A stretch of 27,756 nt of DNA from a virus, in IMG/VR virus record IMGVR_UViG_3300036715_000794, positions 1 to 27,756 of that record; one strand, given 5' to 3'. The notes under the pieces are model-generated. The model worked only from the letters and a program-made list of their open reading frames with translations. It ran no database searches and was not told the DNA's origin. Of this stretch, positions 5,499 to 14,200 are shown piece after piece. The position numbers were made by a program, and so were the translations under genes. Position 1 is the first letter of the stretch; each line of letters starts with the position of its first letter.

Positions 5499-7704
5499 CC
5501 GGTCGTATCTGCATCGCTTTAGCCAGCTCATCCCGAAAGGTGCTGGGCATGTAATTACCTTCGATGACTTCTTCCTACAGTCTGAACTGGAAAGCAAGGC
5601 CGAAGGGTTCGATGCTATTGTAACTACCAACTGGAAGGTGGCCTCTGTCGCTTTTGGCATCAAGTTCAAGGCGCCAGATACCAACGGCCAGGGCGCAACC
5701 CTTGACGACTATGCTGGCTCTATTACCAAGCTACCGCGGTCGGGCAAGGAAGTGCTGGTGCTTAACCCCATGCAGCACCTGGTGAGCACCGACACTGGCA
5801 TGTTTCTTTTCCAACGCTATCTTAGCAAGTTGCTCGACAAGGATCGCTGGTTCAAACAGACGGCCTTTACTTGGCAGGTAGTTGACAAGTCAGCCGACTA
5901 TGCCCTGGCGCTGGACTACCTAAAAGCATCCAAGTACATCGCAGTTGACATTGAGACTGGCGACGGCCACAAGATCAATTGCATTGGCTTCTGCGGCTTC
6001 CAGCTAAAGGATAGCTCATGGGAAAGTAGAGCCTTTGTCCTGCCATTGACTGACCATCTAGCTATTTCCTGGATGCGGGAATTGTGCATGTTGCCGGTTC
6101 CCAAGGTGTTCCAAAATGGCATGTTCGACGTTACCCATCTGCTAACCTGGCGCACCCCTGTTAGCCATTGGTACTGGGATACTCTCGGTCTGTTCCATAG
6201 CTGGTATTCCGAGCTGCCCCGCCGCCTTGACTTCATTACCAGCTTCCTGCTGCGTGACGTAGCATTTTGGAAAGATGAAGGCAAGACTGGCAACCTTGAG
6301 GACTACTACCGCTACAATGCGAGGGACTGCTGGGCCACTGGCAACGCCTTCCTAGCTTGGTTTGCTGAAGCACCAGACTGGGCACTTAGGAACTACAAGA
6401 TAAAGTTTCCTGAAGTTTTCCCTTGCGTGCAGTGCGGCCTTGAAGGGATAGCAGTTGACACCACTGCCAGGGAAGCAATGCGCAAAGAGCAGGAAGCTAT
6501 CTTGGACAAGGAGCTAGCCAGCCTTCGGAAGATGCTTGCCCAGCCTAACTTCAACCCCAACTCGCCGAAGCAAGTGCTGGCACTGCTCCACATGCTAGGA
6601 GCTAAGGCTGCTACCAATGCGGACTCCAAAGCCATTGCCAAGGCAGCAGCCATGCACCCACTCAACGCATTTCTGCTTGACAAGGTGTTGGCTTACCGGG
6701 AAGCTAGCAAACTGCTTGGCACCTACGTTAACGCACCACTCTACAAAGGCAGGTTGCTATACTCCATCAACCCATTCGGGACGGAGACTGGCCGGATGGC
6801 TAGTAAGAAAAGCCACCTATACTTCATGAAGGGTTCGGTGTTCACCAGCTACGGTACGCAAATCCAGAACATGCCACCGTATGCGAAGAAGATGCTGAAG
6901 GCTGATCCCGGATGGCTACTCTGCGAGATCGACAAAAAGAGTAGCGAATCCTACTGCACGGCGGCTCTTAGCAGGGATGAGAAGTTGTGGGATGTTGTCC
7001 ACAATGCTCCCGACTTCCACCGAGCCAATGCCAGCTTGTTCTTCGGGTTGCCCCCGGAAGAAGTTAGCAAAGAGCTACGGCAGCTTAGTAAGCGAGTCAA
7101 CCACGGCGCCAACTACAACATGGGCGAAGCCGTCCTAGTTGAAACAATGGGAGAAGCGAATGTCTGGAAAGCAAAAGCTCTGCTACTTGCTACGTACTCC
7201 AAGCGGACAGACCCAGAAGCCAAAGAACTATTGGCCAAATTGGCAGTATGTACCACGCCAAAAAGTATTGCGGGATTCTTGCTCGACCGCTTCAACGCAG
7301 CCTACCCAAGAATCAAAGGGCGCTGGTACGGCGAGATTGTTGCAGAAGTCACCAGCACCCACATGCTTACCAACCCAAGCGGATGGACTCGGTACTGTTT
7401 CGGCGATCCCAAAAACGACAAGCGTGCGTTGAACGCCTACGTAGCGCATGGGCCGCAGCACCTTTCCGTACAGCTACTAAACATTGGCTTCAGGAAAATC
7501 TTTGAGGAGTTGCAAGATGCTAGCTGCTTCCGCCTCAAAGCCCAGATTCATGACTCGGTATTCTTCCAATACAAAGAAGGCCGGGAGGATTTGGTATGGG
7601 AAGCAGAGAAAAGGTTGCGAACCCCGATCACTATCCACGGCAAAGAGTTAGTAATCCCCAACGACGCCAGCTTTGGCAAATCTTTTTGGAGTGAACTAAA
7701 ATGA
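5467..7704 (+). CDS. DNA polymerase, family A, with 3'-5' exonuclease
   Basis: This is the replicative phage DNA polymerase of the Pol I/T7 type (745 aa). The proofreading domain has Exo I VDIETG (Asp161, Glu163), Exo II QNGMFD (Asn217, Asp221) and Exo III YRYNARD (Tyr283, Asp287). The polymerase domain has TETGRMAS (440-446), motif A EIDKKSSES (Asp489, Glu494), motif B RQLSKRVNHGANY (Arg538 to Tyr550) and motif C QIHDSVFF (His695, Asp696). Two things are odd. The usual HDE of motif C is HDS, and about 150 residues of unassigned sequence precede the exonuclease domain. The ATG at 5467 has only a weak ribosome binding site and overlaps the small membrane-protein gene, so translation may be coupled. 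It acts with the SSB and helicase of this operon. Confidence 0.93.
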   Translation: MRLLICATKDDRSYLHRFSQLIPKGAGHVITFDDFFLQSELESKAEGFDAIVTTNWKVASVAFGIKFKAPDTNGQGATLDDYAGSITKLPRSGKEVLVLNPMQHLVSTDTGMFLFQRYLSKLLDKDRWFKQTAFTWQVVDKSADYALALDYLKASKYIAVDIETGDGHKINCIGFCGFQLKDSSWESRAFVLPLTDHLAISWMRELCMLPVPKVFQNGMFDVTHLLTWRTPVSHWYWDTLGLFHSWYSELPRRLDFITSFLLRDVAFWKDEGKTGNLEDYYRYNARDCWATGNAFLAWFAEAPDWALRNYKIKFPEVFPCVQCGLEGIAVDTTAREAMRKEQEAILDKELASLRKMLAQPNFNPNSPKQVLALLHMLGAKAATNADSKAIAKAAAMHPLNAFLLDKVLAYREASKLLGTYVNAPLYKGRLLYSINPFGTETGRMASKKSHLYFMKGSVFTSYGTQIQNMPPYAKKMLKADPGWLLCEIDKKSSESYCTAALSRDEKLWDVVHNAPDFHRANASLFFGLPPEEVSKELRQLSKRVNHGANYNMGEAVLVETMGEANVWKAKALLLATYSKRTDPEAKELLAKLAVCTTPKSIAGFLLDRFNAAYPRIKGRWYGEIVAEVTSTHMLTNPSGWTRYCFGDPKNDKRALNAYVAHGPQHLSVQLLNIGFRKIFEELQDASCFRLKAQIHDSVFFQYKEGREDLVWEAEKRLRTPITIHGKELVIPNDASFGKSFWSELK

Positions 7705-8267
7705 AACCAATTGTTCTGGTAGGCAACCAGCTCAAAGAAATAGCACCAGGGCAGCGGCTCGCCCCAGAGTTTGCACCGCCATATGCCCTGGCTGCTAAAT
7801 TGACAGCTACTGTAACTGTAGCTAATACCAACACCAGCGTATTGTCGCTGTCTATCCCAGCCAACACTTTGCAAGTAGGGGATGTTATCGAAGTGTACGG
7901 CTACGGGCGCTTCAACTCCAACGCCACCGCTAGTACCGATAAGCTGTCGGTTACTCTTGGCACTGGCTCCGGTGTTTCTAATCCGATAGTGACCACCACT
8001 AGCTACGGCAATGCTGCTACTGCCAGAACAAACCTGCCAGTGATGTTATCTGGTATGTTGGTTGTGCGAGCTGTTGGCACCAATGCTTCCATCATGGGTG
8101 AGATAATGCAGCAGCGGCCTATCAATGCCACCAACGTACCAGGCGCCACTGCCGCAACCATGTCCTTCAATTCGACGGTAGACAACCTGGTCAGCTTGAA
8201 TTACTTGTCGGGTGTCTCGTCTGCTTCCATATCATTTGAGACTGCTGTTATTAAACTCTGGAGATAG
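7701..8267 (+). CDS. Beta-rich, virion-like protein of unknown role
   Basis: This 188-aa protein starts in a 4-nt ATGA overlap with the polymerase stop, so it is translationally coupled to it. It is rich in Thr, Ser, Asn, Ala, Val and Gly with short alternating strands (LTATVTVANTNTSVLSLSIP, then GDVIEVYGYGRFN, later LPVMLSGMLVVRAVGTNASI). The IPANTLQVGDVIEV segment resembles beta-sandwich or jelly-roll domains seen in phage decoration, spike and fibre proteins. It has no enzyme motif, signal peptide or membrane segment. A structural-type protein inside a replication operon is unexpected: it may be a transferred gene, a decoration protein made early, or a non-virion beta protein. Confidence 0.7.
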   Translation: MKPIVLVGNQLKEIAPGQRLAPEFAPPYALAAKLTATVTVANTNTSVLSLSIPANTLQVGDVIEVYGYGRFNSNATASTDKLSVTLGTGSGVSNPIVTTTSYGNAATARTNLPVMLSGMLVVRAVGTNASIMGEIMQQRPINATNVPGATAATMSFNSTVDNLVSLNYLSGVSSASISFETAVIKLWR

Positions 8268-8270
8268 GTC

Positions 8271-8846
8271 ATGGATGAAATTACCTTCAACCACATGATG
8301 GTTGACATAGAAACTCTTGGTACCGCAATGGATGCTACGGTTATCGCCATTGGTGTAGCCCTGTTCAACCCAGAAGCAGTAGCAATCGGTCCTCAATTTT
8401 GCTATCTTCCAGCTTTGGAATGTCAGGGAGGTACAGTTAGCCCTGATACCCTACACTGGTGGTTAAAAACCAATCAAGGACTGTTGGGTAAATACATAGA
8501 GCAATCTCCAGAGGTAGGAACTCCGTTTGATTGGAGAGATATCAGCGTGAATTTGGCCAACTTGATTTATGGCTACGAAGTTGATACAATATGGGCCAAT
8601 GGCATTGACTTCGACATTCCCATCTTGTCAGCAGCTTTCGAGCGTACAAAGGTTGACAACCCGCTAGAGACTTTCAACTACAAGCAGCGCAGGGATATGC
8701 GCCAGTGGAAATTGGCAGCATCGCTTGCTGGGTGGCTAGAGCCGGAGCGCCCGAAGGAACTTGTAGCACATGACGCCCTGGCGGATGCTGTCTGGCAATG
8801 CCGTGTAGTTTGTAACTTGTGGCAATTCTTAGCAAATAGGAGGTGA
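8271..8846 (+). CDS. DEDD 3'-5' exonuclease (Rv2179c / Exo VIII type)
   Basis: This 191-aa exonuclease is of the RNase H-fold DEDD superfamily. Visible motifs are VDIETLG (Asp12, Glu14), WANGIDFDI (Asp115) and AHDALADA (His167, Asp172), the DEDDh pattern. The HWWL segment (62-65) is typical of the Rv2179c-like/phage Exo VIII-like group. Family members degrade RNA or DNA ends. Here it could process recombination or replication intermediates or degrade RNA; the substrate cannot be read from sequence. It starts 4 nt after the previous stop with GGAGATAGG upstream. The polymerase already has its own proofreading domain, so this is a second, separate exonuclease. Confidence 0.88.
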   Translation: MDEITFNHMMVDIETLGTAMDATVIAIGVALFNPEAVAIGPQFCYLPALECQGGTVSPDTLHWWLKTNQGLLGKYIEQSPEVGTPFDWRDISVNLANLIYGYEVDTIWANGIDFDIPILSAAFERTKVDNPLETFNYKQRRDMRQWKLAASLAGWLEPERPKELVAHDALADAVWQCRVVCNLWQFLANRR

Positions 8847-8847
8847 T
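8838..8847 (+). promoter_or_regulatory. Full-length Shine-Dalgarno site
   Basis: AGGAGGTGAT, the complete 10-nt complement of the usual 16S rRNA 3' end, directly precedes the ATG at 8848 and overlaps the exonuclease stop codon. It is the strongest ribosome binding site seen in the window and fixes the start of the gene at 8848. Confidence 0.8.
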
Positions 8848-9066
8848 ATGGCGCAACTTGAAGTGCGAAGATACAACGGCTCGACTTTCTACAAGCTGGA
8901 AGGTGACGATTACCAACTAGCACTCAAGTGGAAAGCAATTGATTGTGGATGTGCAGCTTATGCCAGTGCCAGAACAGCCCTGCGGCCAGCGATACTGGAA
9001 ATGGTTGGCAGGCTAACACCCACTCAACCAAACCCAACCGAGGAGAGAATTAGGTTCATAGCATGA
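8848..9066 (+). CDS. Hypothetical protein (72 aa)
   Basis: This is a small protein of unknown function preceded by a perfect Shine-Dalgarno site, so it is probably well translated. It begins with a strand-rich segment (AQLEVRRYNGSTFYKLEGDDY) and has two close cysteines (DCGCAAYASA). A helical part and a Pro/Thr-rich tail (RLTPTQPNPTEER) follow. No family is recognised. It overlaps the next gene by 4 nt. The strong RBS suggests a protein needed in quantity, perhaps a small regulator or inhibitor; that is a guess from expression signals only. Confidence 0.72.
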   Translation: MAQLEVRRYNGSTFYKLEGDDYQLALKWKAIDCGCAAYASARTALRPAILEMVGRLTPTQPNPTEERIRFIA

Positions 9067-9257
9067 AAGTGTACATCATCGCCGGCCTAGATAAAGACGG
9101 CCACATTGACACCGCTGGCGGTTTTGCCAGCAAAAGCGACGCCTGGCATTTCTTCCTAGAAAATGATCTTGCAAGGAAGATGCCAGAGGCAGTCATACTT
9201 CCCGTTGAAATAAAGGAACCAAGCAATGAAACTCCCGAAGCAAATCGACAAATGTGA
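9063..9257 (+). CDS. Hypothetical protein (64 aa)
   Basis: This is a small protein of unknown function in a 4-nt overlap with the previous gene. The sequence (KVYIIAGLDKDGHIDTAGGFASKSDAWHFF) suggests a strand, turn, strand, helix fold. The C-terminus is Glu/Pro-rich and overlaps the next gene by 32 nt in another frame. It has no membrane segment and no catalytic motif. The nearest Shine-Dalgarno-like element (GAGGAG) is about 17 nt upstream, so translation probably depends on coupling. Confidence 0.65.
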   Translation: MKVYIIAGLDKDGHIDTAGGFASKSDAWHFFLENDLARKMPEAVILPVEIKEPSNETPEANRQM

Positions 9258-9495
9258 CCACCCGGAGAGCCGCTGGCTGCGGCTGTACAACCTGCTAGCC
9301 ATCGACTTGAAGGAAGGAGTTGATACCTGCCAGTGCTGCGTGTTTTGGCGGGGCTTTGCCTTTGCAGTAGCTTTCTTCGCTGCACCGACCATTGCCTTGC
9401 TACTAGGTTATCCCCTGGCAGGCCTCACCATCTTCACCTTGCTTACTACAGTCTGCGCTGTGGTAACAACCTACTACGGAGACCCACTCAAATGA
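9226..9495 (+). CDS. Two-TM membrane protein with Cys cluster (89 aa)
   Basis: This is a predicted inner-membrane protein of unknown function with AAGGA upstream. The cytosolic-looking N-terminal part carries Cys10-Asp-His12 and Cys35-Gln-Cys37-Cys38, a possible metal site. Two hydrophobic segments follow (about residues 43-61 and 62-82), then a short tail. The size and two helices would fit a holin, but it sits in the replication operon and a separate holin-like gene is in the late operon. A membrane-remodelling, superinfection-exclusion or host-takeover role is equally possible. It overlaps both neighbours, by 32 nt on the left and 4 nt on the right. Confidence 0.7.
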   Translation: MKLPKQIDKCDHPESRWLRLYNLLAIDLKEGVDTCQCCVFWRGFAFAVAFFAAPTIALLLGYPLAGLTIFTLLTTVCAVVTTYYGDPLK

Positions 9496-9962
9496 AGTTC
9501 ACTGATGTTTTCCAGTACACCACTGAAGATGAAGCCCAGGTAACATTCATGCTGGCAGCTGGCCAAACAGTTAACTGCTTCAACTGGGCACAAGCCAAGC
9601 TCTATGCCAGCTTGGTAGATGAGGAGTATGGTGAGTTCAAGCGAGCAGCCAGTCGGGTTGACAAGCAACAAGGAGCTATCGACCCGCAGGAACTCACCGA
9701 AATGATCGACGCTGCCTTCGACTTGGTAGTAGTGGCTAAGGGCTTCCTGCTATCCCTGGGGTTGACGGTCGAAGATGTGTTTGAGCATGGCTGGGAAAGT
9801 AATCTCAACAAGATTGATCCCAGCACTTTGTCGGTTAAGAAACGAGCTGATGGCAAAGTGTTGAAGCCTGAAGGCTGGCAGCCGCCCAACTTCGCGCAGT
9901 TTAACCCGGTGCTATTCAACTACGACCCAGCTACTGGACGAGTAACCGGCCCCAACGAGTAA
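9492..9962 (+). CDS. MazG/PRA-PH-like NTP pyrophosphohydrolase
   Basis: This 156-aa protein resembles phage phosphoribosyl-ATP pyrophosphohydrolase-like (all-alpha NTP-PPase) proteins. Residues 32-50 hold the acidic helix (NWAQAKLYASLVDEEYGEF, with Glu44/45/48). Residues 70-83 hold the second acidic helix (EMIDAAFDLVVVAK, Asp73 and Asp77). Together these form the usual Mg2+ site. The C-terminal part (VEDVFEHGWESNLNKID, later DGKVLKPEGWQPPNF) is typical of the phage branch. Such enzymes hydrolyse (d)NTPs to monophosphates and may tune nucleotide or alarmone pools during infection. The ATG at 9492 overlaps the previous stop by 4 nt and has GGAG upstream. The frame is open further left, but no start there has an RBS. 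Confidence 0.8.
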   Translation: MKFTDVFQYTTEDEAQVTFMLAAGQTVNCFNWAQAKLYASLVDEEYGEFKRAASRVDKQQGAIDPQELTEMIDAAFDLVVVAKGFLLSLGLTVEDVFEHGWESNLNKIDPSTLSVKKRADGKVLKPEGWQPPNFAQFNPVLFNYDPATGRVTGPNE

Positions 9963-9981
9963 GACCCATTGAGCACGCACA

Positions 9982-11244
9982 ATGACACCTTTCCTGCGAG
10001 ACTATACCCAGCTGGCAGCAAACAACGAAGCGCCAGAAATTCTGTATCTTTGGTCGATAGTAAGTGGCATTGCTGCGTTGCTCTCCCGTAAAGTCTACTT
10101 GCCATTTGGGAATGGCCGGATCAATCCCAACCTTTACGTGATGATAGTAGGCGATCCAGGTACTCGCAAGAGTTCTGCTATCAAGGAAATGAAAAGAAGG
10201 TTGAAGGCGGCAGGATTTGGAAATTTCTGCGGGGACAAAGTAACCATGCAGAAGTTCCTCTGCGACCTGGCAGGTGTAGATGAGAACGGGGAGAGCAGCC
10301 AGCAAAAAGACTTCGACTTGGATACCACCTTGATTGATAACCTAGGACTGCGCCAAGCCTTCACTGATTCCGAATGGGTAGAAAGCTACATTGCACAAGA
10401 TGAGTTCAGCGACTTCATTGGTATCAACAACTACCCATTCATATCGCTTCTAGGCAACTTCTGGGACATTGACGAACCATATGAGTATAGGCTAAAGAAC
10501 AGCAAATCCTTGTGGATACCACGTCCCGTCATCAACATCCTTGGAGGCACAACCCCAGAACAATTCAACACCATCTTCCCAGCTGCCATTGCCGGCCAAG
10601 GCTTTCTATCTCGGCTCATCATCGTCAACGCAGTTCGCACGGGGAAACAGGTAAGCTGGCCCGTAGCCAACTCCCCAGAGCACCTTGCTAGAATCGACCA
10701 ACAGCTTGTCGGCATTAGGAAGCTAGAAGGTGTGGTAGAAGTGGGCACGGATGTTCGTGATCTTCTGGATAAGATTTACAAAAACTGGCAGGGAGTTCCC
10801 GATCCCAGGTTTGTTACCTACTCCACGCGCCGCCACACCCACTTGCTTAAACTAGTGATGGTGATGGCAGCTAGCCGATTAACCACTGTAATCACCAAGG
10901 AGGATGTGATTATGGCTAACACACTGCTAACCTACACCGAACGTCACATGCCAACTGCGCTTGGTGCCTTTGGTAAGCACGAGGATAGTGATGTTGCCAA
11001 CACCATCGTAGAAACCCTGAAGTACGCTAAGAGGCCCATGACTGTTGCTGAACTTTACAAAGGCGTGTCGCAGCATATCCTGTTCAAAGACTTCCGAGAT
11101 TTAATGGGAAGCCTGCTAGTAGCCGAGAAAGTTCAACAAGTAGAGGGCAAATTCTTGCCAATAAAAAAGCCAGTCCAGCAAGCATCAGATGCTTACGTGG
11201 ACTGGCAAATGCTCAAGGGGATAGCCCCCGACCTACTTTTCTAG
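9982..11244 (+). CDS. DUF3987-like P-loop ATPase, probable replicative helicase
   Basis: This 420-aa ATPase is probably the replication helicase or helicase-primase partner. It has Walker A GDPGTRKSS (residues 57-65), a Walker B-like YIAQDEF (Asp140, Glu141), a sensor-like VINILGGTTPEQF (184-196, Asn185) and a GFLSRLIIV segment whose Arg211 could be an arginine finger. This layout matches the DUF3987 group found in phage and plasmid replication modules. The C-terminal part looks like a winged helix. The Shine-Dalgarno signal is weak, and the start lies 19 nt after the previous stop. Its 3' end contains the late operon's terminator on the opposite strand, and its stop is 4 nt from the stop of the convergent gene. 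No separate primase was seen. Confidence 0.82.
   Translation: MTPFLRDYTQLAANNEAPEILYLWSIVSGIAALLSRKVYLPFGNGRINPNLYVMIVGDPGTRKSSAIKEMKRRLKAAGFGNFCGDKVTMQKFLCDLAGVDENGESSQQKDFDLDTTLIDNLGLRQAFTDSEWVESYIAQDEFSDFIGINNYPFISLLGNFWDIDEPYEYRLKNSKSLWIPRPVINILGGTTPEQFNTIFPAAIAGQGFLSRLIIVNAVRTGKQVSWPVANSPEHLARIDQQLVGIRKLEGVVEVGTDVRDLLDKIYKNWQGVPDPRFVTYSTRRHTHLLKLVMVMAASRLTTVITKEDVIMANTLLTYTERHMPTALGAFGKHEDSDVANTIVETLKYAKRPMTVAELYKGVSQHILFKDFRDLMGSLLVAEKVQQVEGKFLPIKKPVQQASDAYVDWQMLKGIAPDLLF
11160..11206 (-). terminator. Terminator of the late operon, inside the helicase gene
   Basis: Read leftward, a 9-bp stem (GCCAGTCCA with TGGACTGGC) is topped by a second 6-bp stem (AAGCAT with ATGCTT, 3-nt loop). It is followed immediately by TTTTTTATT. 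It lies 43 nt past the stop codon of the 1506-aa gene and within the last 30 codons of the convergent helicase gene. In the rightward direction the hairpin is followed by AAATG, so it should act on leftward transcripts only. Confidence 0.85.
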
Positions 11245-11248
11245 CTAG

Positions 11249-14200
11249 CTATTCGCTAGTGGGCGGAGTAGGACTCCCAAGTGCGGGGAAACTATCAGGT
11301 TGGAGCAGTTCCTGATAGTTCCTCGCCCAAGGACTATTCCTTGTGGCATTGGCAAACACCAGAGCGCGCGGGGTCGTAGCAGCCCGCATCTGGTTAAGAT
11401 AGAATTGACGGAACGCAGCAGGATTGCCACCTGCATCCGAGTACCGTTTGAAGAAGTCATCAACTGCTACGTCCTCACCTCCAGTTTCTTGAGATAGGAA
11501 CTGCGACCTCAAAGCCGAACCAATCTCGTTCAACTTCTCTTGGTCAGCAGCCTTGAGCTTGTTGAAGCGTTGGAAGGTTTCCATCTTAATAGCTTCATCC
11601 ATTGGCTTGGCTCCTAGGAATCGGATGGCCGTGCTAATCGAAAGCAGGTCTTGGTCAATAGGAATGTCCAACTTCCCGCCTTCGGAAGTCCTGGCGCCCA
11701 ACGCCCATTCGGCAACACCTGCCAGCGGACGGTTCACACCAGCATGAGCTACAGCTTCCAGGGCACTTACCTTTAGGCTGCCACCATTCAGCACTGACTG
11801 CGCAAAGTCTTTTAGCGCTCCAATGCCTTTCTCGAAGTAGGACACCACTGCTAGGTCCGATGGAGTTACTGGCAGGACAGTGATGTTGCGCGGGTTGGAA
11901 TCGCCACGGCTCCAAAGGTTAGCTCCGAGCAGGTTGCTACCAAGGCCATACAGGACATAGTTACCAACATCTTCACCAACCAACTCTCGCAGGTTGCTGT
12001 AGATATCGGAGTGTTCCTTGTTGTGCTTCTCCAGCAGGTGGTAGTTGGCGATGGAGAACCCCGGCAGGGACTGCGCACCAAAGATAGTTCCTTGGAGCGC
12101 CTGCATCATAGCCAGGTTCTTGGCATTGCCTTCCTCCAGATGCCTGAAAGCCTGTTGCATATAGTTGAACTGGTAGCTCTGGAATAAGCCAACAGCACTA
12201 CCCAAGATGCCTTGGAACACCTGCGGGCGCTGGCCAGCCGTGAAGTTGCCAGACACTTTGTTGGCAAAATTGGCTGCAAACGCATCAACGTCTGCCCCAG
12301 TAAGCCCACGCATTTCAGCAATCTGCCTGCCAACGTCAGCTCCTAGATAGCGCGTGAATCGCTCCGACCAGTTGCTAGGCGTTGACATTTTGTCAATGAA
12401 AGCGGCAATCTTGCCGTTAGCAATGCCAGCTTGCTGCAGGGCTTGCTGCGCAGTCTTGGCGCCAGACAACATGCTAACTGCATCAACCAACTCCCGGTGA
12501 GCAGACAAGCTCTTATCAACAATCCCCAACTTGTCATAGCGATCAAGCAGTGCCGGATTGGTGAAGTAGTTTTGGATGGCATTTCCAATCAGCTTGAAGT
12601 AGGGCACACTCTTGCCAGCCGCCATAGCAGCACGCATTTCCGGCAGCAACAGGATTGGTGTACCAAAGGCATTGACTACTGCGTTCCAGTAGTCCAGCCC
12701 AAGGATAGCAACCCGCTGTAAGGTGTTAAGTTGCTTGACGGTAGCCTGCGCAGAGCCAGTCCAGCTCTTCATTCCTGCTGCTTCCCAGAGCGCCTCATTC
12801 TCGAAGGCGTTGACACCATAGGCGCTGGCTATCTTATTAGCTTCGTCCCAGGTGATCTTTCCTTTCCTAGCAGCTTGAATCTTACCCCAAGTTTCTTCCA
12901 TCACCTTGTCACCAACGCCGCTAAGCCATTGATTGATCTTGGCCCAGGCAGTGTTCTGGTCAGTGAGGCCGAGAACAGTATTGATTACCTTGGTGAAGGC
13001 ATTGGCATCCCCAGCAGGGTTAAGTGCTTTGGCTGCGAGTGCAGCTTCGGCAAATTGCTGGCCGTAGTACAACTCGGTAGCATCAGCTGCTATGGCATAT
13101 TCCTTACGAGCATACCATTTGTTAATCTCATCCAGCACCTGGAAGGAGTTGGTGAGTTGGTCCGGGCGCATAGTGCCTTTACGCAGCATGGCGTTATCCA
13201 GCCGAGTGGCACCATAAGCTGCTTGGGCATTGTACTCTCCAGCGGCTTTGAACCACGCATCAGTATCTTCCCTTTGGAGAATGGTAACTCCAGGAAAGTC
13301 TTTACGCGCACGGTTGATGGCAGCAGACAACTCTTCGGCTGTTTTGCCAAAGAGCATACCCTTCTCGCCATTGGAGTCGATGACGATGGCAGCAAACTTG
13401 CGAGACTCCAGCGGTGGCGGGGGAATGTAGAAAGTATCTGCGCCGCCAAGGGTGCTTTTACCCATGGCAGTTCGCAGCTCATTCTGCTTGTTCAAGTAGT
13501 AGGTATCCTGGCCGATGTGGGATGTTATCCATTGGTCAATGGCTGTAACTTCCTCGTCGGTAATACCTGCTACCTTTAGCGGAATGACATGCTCTGCGGG
13601 ATCGAGGGCGCTAGTATTACCAGCCTGTAACGCCTTTATCCATTCTGTAGATTGCAGCTCCGCATTAACGAGTTTGTATTTCAACCCAGTGCCGCGCACC
13701 CGGTTGGCAATGGCAGCAAGGGCTACTGCTACCTTACTCTTTTCCCCAAAGTTGCGCAGCGTCTGCTCGGCATTAACCATCGAAGCGGCCCGTTGCACTG
13801 CCATATCTTCGATAACTGCCTGGCGAATAGCTCCAGCTGCCTGAGCTTTTTCCAGCACTGAGTTGTAGGCGGCATTGCTGCTAGAGAACCAGCCAGCAAA
13901 CCGATGCTCTAGTGCGTTCAACTCGCTAACAGCGAAGTCTGGGAGTTGCCGCCCGAGGACAGATGTAGCTACGATCTGTTGCTGTTGTCTGGCAGCGGCA
14001 ATCTTGTCATCGAGAACGGCAGCACCACGCAACGCCCATACACTTGGAGCGTTAGCCGTTTGATACTTTATAGCCATCCACCTACGCTGGGTAGGATCAA
14101 TGGCATTGATGAACGAACTCTCCGGTGCGTTGGGATTAGTAAAGAAGTCCTGCTTGACGTTAAGCCGAGCAGCCATCTCCTCCATTGGAATCTTCAGCTT

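Noticed and set aside
9226-9495. Main phage holin
   Set aside because: It has two membrane helices, but it lies in the replication operon and a better-placed holin-like gene is in the late lysis group. The extra cysteine cluster is also atypical.
12731-13579. 282-codon open frame on the + strand
   Set aside because: It is antisense to the 1506-aa late gene, lacks a ribosome binding site and phage-operon placement, and its translation has no family features. It is a frame shadow of a long gene.
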